Notes: generated by a model from the letters alone, not told the origin. DNA of 6,455 bases from Acidobacteriota bacterium (GCA_013813075.1 JACCSI010000112.1:1-6455), one strand, 5' to 3'. Shown: positions 1 through 6,149, counted from the stretch's first letter. Numbers and translations are program-made.

Positions 1-810
1 GCCTTGTCCAACGTCAATGAAGGCTATGCGAAGTCCACGCCCACCAGCATGCGCAGCGAGTTTGCGTGGTCGCCGGAAGAAGGCGACCGCGCCGCCAGGT
101 TTGCGGAGTTGGCCGGGGAGCTGACGACGGACATGCACGAGGTTATCGGCCACGCCTCGGGCCGCATGGCGGAGACGGTAAATAGCTCGCCGCAGTCGTT
201 GATCAAGGAAGAGTTTTCGGCGCTCGAGGAGGCCCGCGCCGATCTCGTCGGCCTGTACTTCATCGCCGACCCGAAGCTGGTGGAGCTCGGCATCATTCCC
301 GCCGGTGACCACGACAACGTCGTGCGCGCCGAATATGAGGCCTACACGCGCAACGCCATCGTGCAACTGCGTCGTATTCGTGAAGGGACGCAGATCGAGG
401 AAGACCACATGCGCAACCGCCAGATGATCGTGCGCTGGCTCATGGCCAACACCAAGGCCATCGAACAGCGTTCACGCGACGGCAAGACCTACCTGGTGAT
501 GATTGAGCCGGGCGCCTTCCGAGAGGGCGTGGGGCGGCTGCTGGCCGAAGTGCAGCGCATCAAGTCGGAAGGTGACTATCCCGCCGCCAAGAAACTGTTC
601 GGCGCCTATGGCGTGCATTTCGATTCGGCGCTGCGCGACGAGGTGGTCGCGCGCGTCGACAAACTCAATCTGTCGTCGTATACCGGCTTCGTGATGCCGA
701 AGCTCACCCCAGACAGGGGCCCGGATGGATCGATCACCGACATCACCATCTCGTATCCGATGGACCTGACGACGCAGATGCTCGAGTTTTCAGGAGTGCA
801 GAAAAAATAG
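1..810 (+). CDS. M49 family (dipeptidyl-peptidase III-like) zinc peptidase, 5' truncated
   Basis: The frame is open from the first base and ends at TAG (808-810), so this is the C-terminal ~269 residues of a longer protein; the true start lies outside the window. Two zinc-site motifs are visible: HEVIGH (136-153, an HEXXGH site) and EEARAD (226-243). In the M49 family the two His of HEXXGH and a Glu of the second motif bind zinc, and the Glu after the first His is catalytic. The two motifs are only about 30 residues apart, as in bacterial members, which are more compact than the animal enzyme. The later segment with RNA-type residues 'EEDHMRNRQMIVRWL' also fits bacterial M49 proteins. The family removes dipeptides from peptide N-termini; most members are cytosolic, but the N-terminus that would show a signal peptide is missing. 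There is no obvious functional link to the toxin-antitoxin pair 38 bases downstream. The family call is firm; the substrate is unknown. Confidence 0.88.
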   Translation, partial: ALSNVNEGYAKSTPTSMRSEFAWSPEEGDRAARFAELAGELTTDMHEVIGHASGRMAETVNSSPQSLIKEEFSALEEARADLVGLYFIADPKLVELGIIPAGDHDNVVRAEYEAYTRNAIVQLRRIREGTQIEEDHMRNRQMIVRWLMANTKAIEQRSRDGKTYLVMIEPGAFREGVGRLLAEVQRIKSEGDYPAAKKLFGAYGVHFDSALRDEVVARVDKLNLSSYTGFVMPKLTPDRGPDGSITDITISYPMDLTTQMLEFSGVQKK

Positions 811-848
811 GTGGTAATCACACGCAAAGTAGGTAAAATCACTACATT
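811..848 (+). promoter_or_regulatory. AT-rich promoter/operator patch of the toxin-antitoxin operon
   Basis: This 38-base gap is about 40% GC, in sharp contrast to its surroundings. It contains a direct repeat, GGTAATCAC (813-821) and GGTAAAATCAC (832-842), offset by about two helical turns. An imperfect palindrome with arms GTAG (829-832) and CTAC (842-845) overlaps the second copy. TAAAAT (834-839) resembles a -10 box nine bases before the antitoxin ATG; no good -35 is seen, and no convincing Shine-Dalgarno sequence sits at normal distance (AGGT at 831-834 is 14 bases away). Antitoxins of the Phd/YefM family commonly repress their own operon by binding paired or palindromic sites over the promoter, so these repeats are plausible operators. 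The assignment is inference from position and symmetry. Confidence 0.4.
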
Positions 849-1106
849 ATGGCGATCGGCAACCTAGTGTCCGTGTCGGCGGCGGATGCGAATCGCAGTT
901 TCTCCGAACTGCTTCGCGGTGTCCGCGACGGCAACGGCTACGTCGTGACGTCGCATGGCAAGCCGGTGGCGAAGCTGATTCCTTTCGACGGCGATCCCAC
1001 ATCTGCGGATGCGGCGCGGCGCACGCTGTTGGCGCGACTGCGGAAGCAGCCGGTGGTCGACATCGGCCCGTGGACTCGCGATTCGCTCTACGAGGATCCG
1101 GCGTGA
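849..1106 (+). CDS. Phd/YefM-type antitoxin of a type II toxin-antitoxin pair
   Basis: An 85-residue protein, the usual antitoxin length. Residues 8-46 have the Phd/YefM fold signature: a short strand (VSAADANRSFSELL), a helix, then the hairpin 'GYVVTSHGKPVAKLIPF', in which the HGKPVA turn is typical of the family. This N-terminal half dimerises and binds DNA. The remainder (from about residue 50, with RRTLLARLRKQ and an acidic end) would be the flexible segment that wraps and inhibits the toxin. The ATG at 849 is the only sensible start and keeps the full fold. The stop TGA (1104-1106) overlaps the GTG start of the PIN toxin, which is the classic antitoxin-first, coupled arrangement. It is expected to be autoregulated through the AT-rich patch just upstream. 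Confidence 0.88.
   Translation: MAIGNLVSVSAADANRSFSELLRGVRDGNGYVVTSHGKPVAKLIPFDGDPTSADAARRTLLARLRKQPVVDIGPWTRDSLYEDPA
1092..1105 (+). promoter_or_regulatory. Ribosome binding site and GTG start of the PIN toxin
   Basis: GAGGA (1092-1096) lies six bases before GTG (1103-1105), inside the end of the antitoxin gene. The GTG overlaps the antitoxin stop TGA (1104-1106) as GTGA. This decides the start over the in-frame ATG at 1070, which would add 11 residues unlike anything in PIN proteins. The arrangement predicts translational coupling of toxin to antitoxin. Confidence 0.75.
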
Positions 1107-1567
1107 GGGTCGCGCTCGATACCAATGTGCTCGCGTACGCCGAGGGCACCAATGGTATTGCGAGGCGCGACACGGCGCTGGAGATCATCGATCGATTGCG
1201 CGGCGAGGAAGTGTTGCTGCCCACACAGGTCCTCGGCGAATTGTTCGCGGTACTAGTGCGCAAGGCGGGGCGGTCACGCAGCGCGTCCAAGCGCGCCGTG
1301 CTCGAATGGGGGGATTGGTTCCCCCTCATCGAGACCTCACCCGAGGTGTTGCTGGCGGCCACCGACCTCGCGTCCGACCATCAGTTCACCATCTGGGACG
1401 GCATTGTTCTCGCCGCGGCGGCTGACGCGCGCTGCCGTCTGCTGCTCTCGGAGGATCTTCAGGACGGCTTCACATGGGGTGGGGTGACGGTCGCCAATCC
1501 GTTCGCCGCCTCCCTCCATCCGCTGTTGGCCTCGGCGCCCGCCCCTCGAGGCCATCAACGAGGCTGA
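1103..1567 (+). CDS. PIN-domain (VapC-like) ribonuclease toxin
   Basis: A 154-residue protein starting 'VRVALDTNVLAY'. The PIN-domain acidic residues are all present in order: Asp6 in LDTNVLAY, Glu46 in VLGELF, Asp99 in IWDGIV and Asp118 (or Glu117) in LLLSEDLQDG. They form the Mg2+/Mn2+-binding active site of this nuclease fold, so the toxin looks catalytically intact. VapC-type toxins cleave tRNA or rRNA when freed from the antitoxin; the RNA target here cannot be read from sequence. The last ~20 residues after 'VANPF' (Ala/Pro/His-rich) extend beyond the normal end of the domain and may be a run-on tail. It is the second gene of a two-gene operon, overlapping the antitoxin by two bases. 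The pairing of a Phd/YefM antitoxin with a PIN toxin is common among type II systems. Confidence 0.9.
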   Translation: MRVALDTNVLAYAEGTNGIARRDTALEIIDRLRGEEVLLPTQVLGELFAVLVRKAGRSRSASKRAVLEWGDWFPLIETSPEVLLAATDLASDHQFTIWDGIVLAAAADARCRLLLSEDLQDGFTWGGVTVANPFAASLHPLLASAPAPRGHQRG

Positions 1568-1605
1568 GGCCCACCCCCTCGCGAAGATTCGCATTCAAGT
1601 TCCTG

Positions 1606-1611
1606 TATTCT
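1606..1611 (+). promoter_or_regulatory. Candidate -10 element directly upstream of the DUF305 gene
   Basis: TATTCT (4 of 6 matches to TATAAT) ends seven bases before the GTG at 1619. That distance would place the transcription start at or next to the start codon, giving a leaderless or nearly leaderless message. AGGGA at 1614-1618 touches the GTG and is too close to work as a Shine-Dalgarno sequence. No convincing -35 box is seen at 16-18 bases. The rest of the 51-base gap after the toxin (1568-1618) shows nothing else. Confidence 0.25.
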
Positions 1612-1618
1612 TCAGGGA

Positions 1619-2305
1619 GTGCCGATCTTACATTTCAGGTTGATCTTTGCCGGTTTCACCCTGGCGGCCGCCACCGCGTGCGCCAGTAGCCAGCCGACGT
1701 CACGCGTCCCGGACACTGCCCAAACATCAGCACCCCCAGTCGTGCAGCCGGGTGCGCCCGGCGAAGCGAGCCGCATTGTCTCGGCGGAGAGCACCGCGAA
1801 GGGCGGCGCCTTGCCGTTTACCGACGCGGACGTCAAGTTCATGCAGGGAATGATCGGGCACCATGCGCAGGCGCTGGAGATGACCGCGTTGCTCTATGAC
1901 CGCAGCAGTAACCCGGACATGAAGCTGCTGGCCAAGCGCATCGAAGTGTCGCAGCTCGACGAAATCCAGATGATGAAGGGCTGGCTCACCGGCCGCCGGC
2001 AGTCGCTGCCGGACGAACATGCCCATCACGCCGGCGACCACGCGCTGATGCCGGGCATGTTGACACTGGCGCAAATGCAGGAGCTGACCGCCGCAAAGGG
2101 GGTCGACTTCGATCGCCTGTTTCTGCAGGGGATGATTCGCCATCATGGCGGCGCCCTGACGATGGTGCAGGAGCTGTTTTCGAAGCCGGGGGCGGGGCAA
2201 GACGGCGAAATATTTGCCTTCGCGTCGGACGTCGACGCCGATCAGCGCATGGAAATGGACCGCATGGGGGCGATGCTTGCCCTCCTCAAGGAGTACGAGA
2301 GATGA
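1619..2305 (+). CDS. DUF305 family lipoprotein with two HH-containing repeats
   Basis: A 228-residue protein. Residues 1-20 form a lipoprotein signal peptide (Arg7, a hydrophobic core, then LAAATAC) with Cys21 as the likely lipidated residue; residues 22-65 are a Pro/Ser/Thr-rich tether. The DUF305 domain (about 66-225) consists of two similar halves, each beginning with a Met/His motif: MQGMIGHHAQALEM (His81, His82) and LQGMIRHHGGALTM (His175, His176). Each half ends in a Met/Asp/Glu-rich helix (QLDEIQMMKGWL; DADQRMEMDRMGAML). A His cluster (134, 136, 137, 141) sits between them. DUF305 is a ferritin-like helical fold; some members bind copper, and the Met/His content fits a metal-binding role in the envelope, which is inference here. 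The GTG at 1619 was chosen because it supplies the basic n-region; a TTG at 1640 would shorten the signal peptide. The stop overlaps the ATG of the next gene, so the two are probably coupled. Confidence 0.85.
   Translation: MPILHFRLIFAGFTLAAATACASSQPTSRVPDTAQTSAPPVVQPGAPGEASRIVSAESTAKGGALPFTDADVKFMQGMIGHHAQALEMTALLYDRSSNPDMKLLAKRIEVSQLDEIQMMKGWLTGRRQSLPDEHAHHAGDHALMPGMLTLAQMQELTAAKGVDFDRLFLQGMIRHHGGALTMVQELFSKPGAGQDGEIFAFASDVDADQRMEMDRMGAMLALLKEYER
2288..2304 (+). promoter_or_regulatory. Shine-Dalgarno and overlapping ATGA start of the first LVIVD-repeat gene
   Basis: AAGGAG (2288-2293) lies eight bases before ATG (2302-2304), within the last codons of the DUF305 gene. The ATG overlaps the DUF305 stop TGA (2303-2305). 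This is the best ribosome binding site in the window, fixes the start, and predicts translational coupling of the two genes. Confidence 0.8.
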
Positions 2306-4074
2306 GATCCGTCGTCGCCAGGATGCTGTGTTCGTCGGCCGTGTTGCTGTCGGTGGTCATCACAGGCGCGCAGGAGCGCCCGGCCACGCCGGCCCAGGCC
2401 GACCCGCGCATTGGCCTCAAACCCGGGCTGCATGACGCCGGTACTGCCGCGCGCGGCCTGGAGCTCGTCGCCAGTCTGCCCAAGCCGGCCGGGTTCGACA
2501 AACTCGATGGCGGCCTCGATTTCGCCAATTCCGATCTCGCGTTCCAGGGCAACCATGTCTTCATGGGCAACTTTGCCGGATTCAACAGCTATGACATCGA
2601 AAACACGCGCAAGCCGCGTCTGGTGACGTCGGTTGCGTGTCCCGGCGGCCAGGGTGACCTTTCCGTGTTCGGCAACCTGCTGTTCATGTCGGTGGAGCAG
2701 ACGCGCGGCCGCGTCGACTGCGGACTGCAGGGCGTCAACGACCCGGTCAGCAAGGAACGCTTTCGTGGGGTCCGCATCTTCGACATTACCGACATCAGCA
2801 AGCCGCGCCAGGTGGCGGCGGTGCAGACGTGTCGAGGCTCGCACACGCACACGCTGGTGACCGCCAGGACCGACAAAGCCCACGTCTACGTGTACGGGTC
2901 GGGCACTGGCGGCGTGCGCGCCGGCGAAGAGCTCGAAGGGTGCACCGGCGGCGATCCCAAGGACGACCAGAACACCGCGCTCTTCAGCATCGACGTCATC
3001 AAGGTGCCGCTGGCGAATCCCGAACAGGCGGCCATCGTCAACCGGCCGCGCATCTTCGCCGACACGACGACGGGCGCGATTGCTGGACTGTGGACCGGTG
3101 GCGATCACGGCCCGGGAACGCAGCGCACCTCCACGACCAATCAGTGCCACGACATCACCGTGTATTCGGAAGTCGGTCTCGCGGCCGGCGCGTGCTCAGG
3201 CAACGGCATCCTGATGGACATCTCCGATCCGGTGAATCCACGGCGCCTGGATCACGTGTCGGACAAGAACTTCGCCTACTGGCACTCGGCGGCGTTCAAC
3301 AACGACGGCACCAAGGTGATCTTTACCGACGAGTGGGGGGGCGGCACGCGCCCGCGCTGTCGCGAGACCGACCTGCCGACATGGGGCGCCAACGCGATCT
3401 TCGACATCGTCGACAAGAAGATGAAGTTTGGCGGTTACTACAAGCTGCCGGTGGCGCAAACGGAAACGGAAAACTGCGTCGCGCACAACGGATCGCTGAT
3501 TCCGGTGCCGGGCCGCGACATCAAGGTGCAGGGCTGGTATCAGGGCGGCGTGTCGATGTTCGATTTCACCGACTCGGCGAATCCGATTGAGATCGCATTT
3601 TTCGACCGCGGTCCGATCGACGAGAAACAGCTGATCACCGGCGGATTCTGGTCGGCTTACTGGTACAACGGCCACATCTACGGGGCGGAAATCGCGCGAG
3701 GCATCGACATCTTCCGGCTGACGCCGACCGAACACCTCACCCAGAATGAGATCGACGCCGCGGTGCAGGTGCGGATGACCGAATTCAACACGCAGGCGCA
3801 GCCGCGCTTGACTTGGCCGGCGAATTTCATCACCGCGCGCGCGTATGTCGATCAGCTGGCACGCAGCAAGGCGTTGTCGGCAGAACGGCTTGCCGCGCTG
3901 CGGGCGGGCATCGACCGGGCCGATCGGCAGGGGGCGTCGCGTGCCGACCTCGATGCGGCGAACAACCTCGCCACGCAGCTGGAGCGCGATGCGGCGACAG
4001 GCAAGGGAACCGACGCCGAGCGGATGAAATCACTGGCGGCCACGATCAAGGGGCGCCTCGCGCGCCTGCGTTAA
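2302..4074 (+). CDS. Secreted LVIVD-repeat (beta-propeller-like) protein, copy 1
   Basis: A 590-residue protein with a Sec signal peptide (MRSVVARM, hydrophobic core, likely cleavage after Ala23 in ITGA-QE), so it is exported. After the conserved lead 'DPRIGLKPGLHDAG' (34-47), residues ~77-475 hold about seven repeat-like segments of the LVIVD type: 'GVRIFDITDISKP' (156-168), 'GILMDISDPVNP' (302-313), 'VSMFDFTDSANP' (417-428) and 'GIDIFRL' (467-473), each followed by a strand. This pattern fits a beta-propeller. The mature protein has exactly eight Cys (113, 140, 177, 214, 282, 298, 353, 392) and conserved His in GSHTHT (181, 183), GDHGPG (269), QCHDI (283), YWHSA (328) and CVAHNG (395). The end (~505-590) is an Arg/Ala-rich helical domain finishing GRLARLR. 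No enzyme motif is recognised and the molecular function is unknown. It is coupled to the DUF305 lipoprotein and followed by a diverged copy. The family call is good; the function is open. Confidence 0.8.
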   Translation: MRSVVARMLCSSAVLLSVVITGAQERPATPAQADPRIGLKPGLHDAGTAARGLELVASLPKPAGFDKLDGGLDFANSDLAFQGNHVFMGNFAGFNSYDIENTRKPRLVTSVACPGGQGDLSVFGNLLFMSVEQTRGRVDCGLQGVNDPVSKERFRGVRIFDITDISKPRQVAAVQTCRGSHTHTLVTARTDKAHVYVYGSGTGGVRAGEELEGCTGGDPKDDQNTALFSIDVIKVPLANPEQAAIVNRPRIFADTTTGAIAGLWTGGDHGPGTQRTSTTNQCHDITVYSEVGLAAGACSGNGILMDISDPVNPRRLDHVSDKNFAYWHSAAFNNDGTKVIFTDEWGGGTRPRCRETDLPTWGANAIFDIVDKKMKFGGYYKLPVAQTETENCVAHNGSLIPVPGRDIKVQGWYQGGVSMFDFTDSANPIEIAFFDRGPIDEKQLITGGFWSAYWYNGHIYGAEIARGIDIFRLTPTEHLTQNEIDAAVQVRMTEFNTQAQPRLTWPANFITARAYVDQLARSKALSAERLAALRAGIDRADRQGASRADLDAANNLATQLERDAATGKGTDAERMKSLAATIKGRLARLR

Positions 4075-4131
4075 CAGAGCGCTGGTTCGAGCCTCGCCGT
4101 CGCGGGCGCTGGCTTCGTGACCGTTGCACTT

Positions 4132-4163
4132 GTCCGCCCCAGTACTACGCAGTACTAGCGGAC
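4132..4163. promoter_or_regulatory. 32-base imperfect inverted repeat between the two LVIVD paralogues
   Basis: Outer arms GTCCGC (4132-4137) and GCGGAC (4158-4163) enclose inner arms AGTACT (4141-4146) and AGTACT (4151-4156), with ACGC as the loop. Twelve pairs form, interrupted by CCC opposite A. AGTACT is itself a palindrome, so the site has dyad symmetry at two levels. No T-run follows, so it is not a standard intrinsic terminator. It could be a protein-binding operator for the second paralogue, an attenuator, or an mRNA processing/stability hairpin between the two genes. Confidence 0.5.
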
Positions 4164-4180
4164 GCGGAAGCTTTCACGAA

Positions 4181-4200
4181 GGCGGTTTGCCCGCCGGGAG
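4181..4200 (+). promoter_or_regulatory. Hairpin flush against the Shine-Dalgarno of the second LVIVD-repeat gene
   Basis: GGCGG (4181-4185) and CCGCC (4191-4195) form a five-pair GC stem with loop TTTGC. The very next base begins the Shine-Dalgarno GGGAG (4196-4200), six bases before ATG 4207. The ribosome binding site confirms the start. A stem ending exactly at the site may tune ribosome access or hold the site exposed; with only five pairs this is suggestive. Confidence 0.45.
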
Positions 4201-4206
4201 TAGACA

Positions 4207-6144
4207 ATGAAGCCACGTTCGACCTCATTTCTGTGCGCCATTGCGGTGGCCTCTGCACTCGCGGCGTTCGCCCACGCGCAGCAGGCCCCGCAAACAGCGG
4301 CCATCAATGCCGACGATCCGCGAGTGAATCTCAAGGCCGGCTTGCATGACGCCGGCGTGGCCGCCAAGAACATGGAGCTCGTCTCCAACATGCCCAAACC
4401 ACCGGGCTTCTTCGACCCGAAGAATCCGATCGGTAATCCGATTCCGCCAGAGACGCCTGCCAACGCCACGCCCGCAGCGCCGGAGGCCGCCACGCCGCCG
4501 TCGGCGGAGGCCGCCACGCCGCCGTCGGCGGAGACACCGGCCAACGGCACCCCTGCAAGTCCTGTTGGGCCACCGTCGAATCCAAACGCCCTGAGCTTCA
4601 CGAACTCCGATATTGCCTTCCGCGGGACGCAGATGTTCGTCGGCAACTACCACGGCATCAACGCCTACGATATTGAGCGCGCAGACCGTCCGCGGCTGCT
4701 GGCGTCAATCGTGTGCCCGGGTGGCCAGGGCGATGTATCGATTCATGGCAACCTGCTGTTCATGTCGGTCGAGCAGACGCGCGGCCGTCTCGACTGCGGC
4801 ATGGAGGGTGTCGTCCCGCCGGTGAGCGCCGAGCGCTTCCGCGGCGTGCGTATCTTCGACATCAGCAACATGCGAAACCCGAAGCAGCTGGCGGCGATCC
4901 AGACCTGCCGAGGCTCGCACACGCACACGCTGGTCACCGATCCGAAAGACAAGTCCAACATCTACGTCTATGGATCCGGCACTGGGGCCGTGCGACCGGG
5001 TGAAGAGCTCGAAGGCTGCGTCGCCGATCAGAAGTCGCCGGACACGGCACTCTTCAGCATCGATGTCATCAAGGTGCCGCTCGGCAACCCGGCCCAGGCG
5101 GCGATCGTCAGTCGCCCGCGCATCTTCGCCGACCCGAAGACCGGCGCGCTCGGCGGCTTGTGGCAAGGTGGCGACCACGGTCCCGGCACGCAGACGGCCC
5201 GTCTGACCAACCAGTGCCACGACATCACCGTATTCCCCGCAATGGGGCTGGCGGCCGGTGCCTGCTCGGGCAACGGCATCCTGATGGACATCTCGAATCC
5301 GGAGAACCCGGTCCGGCTCGATCACGTCATCGACAAAAACTTCGCCTACTGGCATTCGGCGACGTTCAACAACGTCGGCACCAAGATCGTGTTCACGGAC
5401 GAGTGGGGCGGTGGTTCACGCCCGCGCTGCCGCGCGAGCGACCTTCTCAACTGGGGCGCCGACGCGATCTTCGACATCGTCGACAAGAAACTGGTGTTCA
5501 AGGGGTATTACAAGATGCCCGCGCCCCAGAGCGACGTGGAAAACTGCGTCGCGCACAACGGTTCGCTGATCCCGGTCCCCGGTCGGGACATCATGGTCCA
5601 GGCCTGGTATCAAGGTGGCCTGTCGGTGTTCGACTTCACCGATTCGGCCAACCCGATGGAGATTGCGTATTTCGATCGAGGTCCGGTGGACGCCAAGAAC
5701 CTGGTCAGCGGTGGCTACTGGTCGGTCTATTGGTACAACGGCAACATTTACGGTTCCGAGATCGCGCGCGGCATGGACGTGTTGAAGCTGCTGCCGAGCG
5801 AGCACCTGTCGCAGGCAGAAATCGATGCCGCCATGCAGATTCGGCACACCGAGTTCAACCCGCAAATGCAGCCCCAAATCGACTTTCCGGCAAACTTCAT
5901 CACGGCGCGGGCCTATCTCGACCAGCTGGTTCGCAGCAAGGCGCTCGCGGCAGACCGCGCCAATACGCTGCGCACGGCCATGGAGCGTGCCGATCGCAAC
6001 AACCGCTCGCGCGGCGACCTGGATTCGTTGTCAACGATGGCCACGCAGTTGGAGGCGGATGCCAAGTCGTCGAGTGGCATCGACGCAAACCGCATGAACT
6101 CGCTGGCGGGGACCCTAAAGGGTCGGATCGCGCGCTTGCGCTAA
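4207..6144 (+). CDS. Secreted LVIVD-repeat (beta-propeller-like) protein, copy 2, with a Pro/Ala/Thr linker
   Basis: A 645-residue paralogue of the preceding gene product. The signal peptide has a clear cleavage site after Ala24 (FAHA-QQ). The lead 'DPRVNLKAGLHDAG' (37-50) aligns with copy 1 at an offset of 3; a Pro/Ala/Thr-rich stretch (~68-130) then adds about 54 residues, and the rest is collinear apart from a two-residue gap after the fourth Cys. All eight mature Cys recur (170, 197, 234, 271, 337, 353, 408, 447), as do the His in GSHTHT, GDHGPG, QCHDI, YWHSA and CVAHNG. Repeat motifs include 'GVRIFDISNMRNP', 'GILMDISNPENP' and 'LSVFDFTDSANP'. The helical C-terminus ends GRIARLR. Identity over the core is roughly two thirds or more by eye, so the duplication is not recent. 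It lies 132 bases after copy 1 with its own ribosome binding site (GGGAG, 4196-4200) and could be co-transcribed or separately controlled. It is predicted to be periplasmic or surface-exposed; the function is unknown. Confidence 0.8.
   Translation: MKPRSTSFLCAIAVASALAAFAHAQQAPQTAAINADDPRVNLKAGLHDAGVAAKNMELVSNMPKPPGFFDPKNPIGNPIPPETPANATPAAPEAATPPSAEAATPPSAETPANGTPASPVGPPSNPNALSFTNSDIAFRGTQMFVGNYHGINAYDIERADRPRLLASIVCPGGQGDVSIHGNLLFMSVEQTRGRLDCGMEGVVPPVSAERFRGVRIFDISNMRNPKQLAAIQTCRGSHTHTLVTDPKDKSNIYVYGSGTGAVRPGEELEGCVADQKSPDTALFSIDVIKVPLGNPAQAAIVSRPRIFADPKTGALGGLWQGGDHGPGTQTARLTNQCHDITVFPAMGLAAGACSGNGILMDISNPENPVRLDHVIDKNFAYWHSATFNNVGTKIVFTDEWGGGSRPRCRASDLLNWGADAIFDIVDKKLVFKGYYKMPAPQSDVENCVAHNGSLIPVPGRDIMVQAWYQGGLSVFDFTDSANPMEIAYFDRGPVDAKNLVSGGYWSVYWYNGNIYGSEIARGMDVLKLLPSEHLSQAEIDAAMQIRHTEFNPQMQPQIDFPANFITARAYLDQLVRSKALAADRANTLRTAMERADRNNRSRGDLDSLSTMATQLEADAKSSSGIDANRMNSLAGTLKGRIARLR
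4450..4563 (+). repeat. Nested tandem repeat encoding a Pro/Ala/Thr linker
   Basis: Two perfect 24-bp copies in tandem (4483-4506 and 4507-4530) encode EAATPPSA twice. They are bracketed by two diverged 33-bp units (4450-4482 and 4531-4563) encoding ETPANATPAAP and ETPANGTPASP. The order is A-B-B-A', all in frame. The perfect 24-bp pair suggests recent slippage or unequal exchange and possible length variation between strains. The corresponding stretch is absent from copy 1. Confidence 0.85.
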
Positions 6145-6149
6145 CCGAC

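Noticed and set aside
1070..1102. Upstream in-frame ATG for the PIN toxin
   Set aside because: It would add 11 residues before the canonical 'VALDTN' start of the PIN fold, while the GTG at 1103 has a well-spaced GAGGA and the expected overlap with the antitoxin stop.
1544..1563. CCTCG/CGAGG inverted repeat at the end of the toxin gene as a terminator
   Set aside because: It is a short 5-bp stem with a 10-base loop, lies within coding sequence and has no T-run.
2242..3150. Long open frame on the minus strand (302 codons) across the first LVIVD-repeat gene, and similar minus-strand frames in the second
   Set aside because: They are antisense to convincingly conserved coding sequence, are Arg/His/Val-rich with no recognisable domain, and arise from the high GC content of the opposite strand.
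4080..4117. Near-repeat GCGCTGG-TTCG / GCGCTGGCTTCG in the gap between the paralogues
   Set aside because: An 11-12 base imperfect repeat with no symmetry or spacing that suggests function.
2302..6144. Recent gene conversion between the two paralogues
   Set aside because: Shared nucleotide runs of about 20 bases occur only over the most conserved protein motifs, and the flanking codons differ throughout, which fits old duplication under protein constraint.
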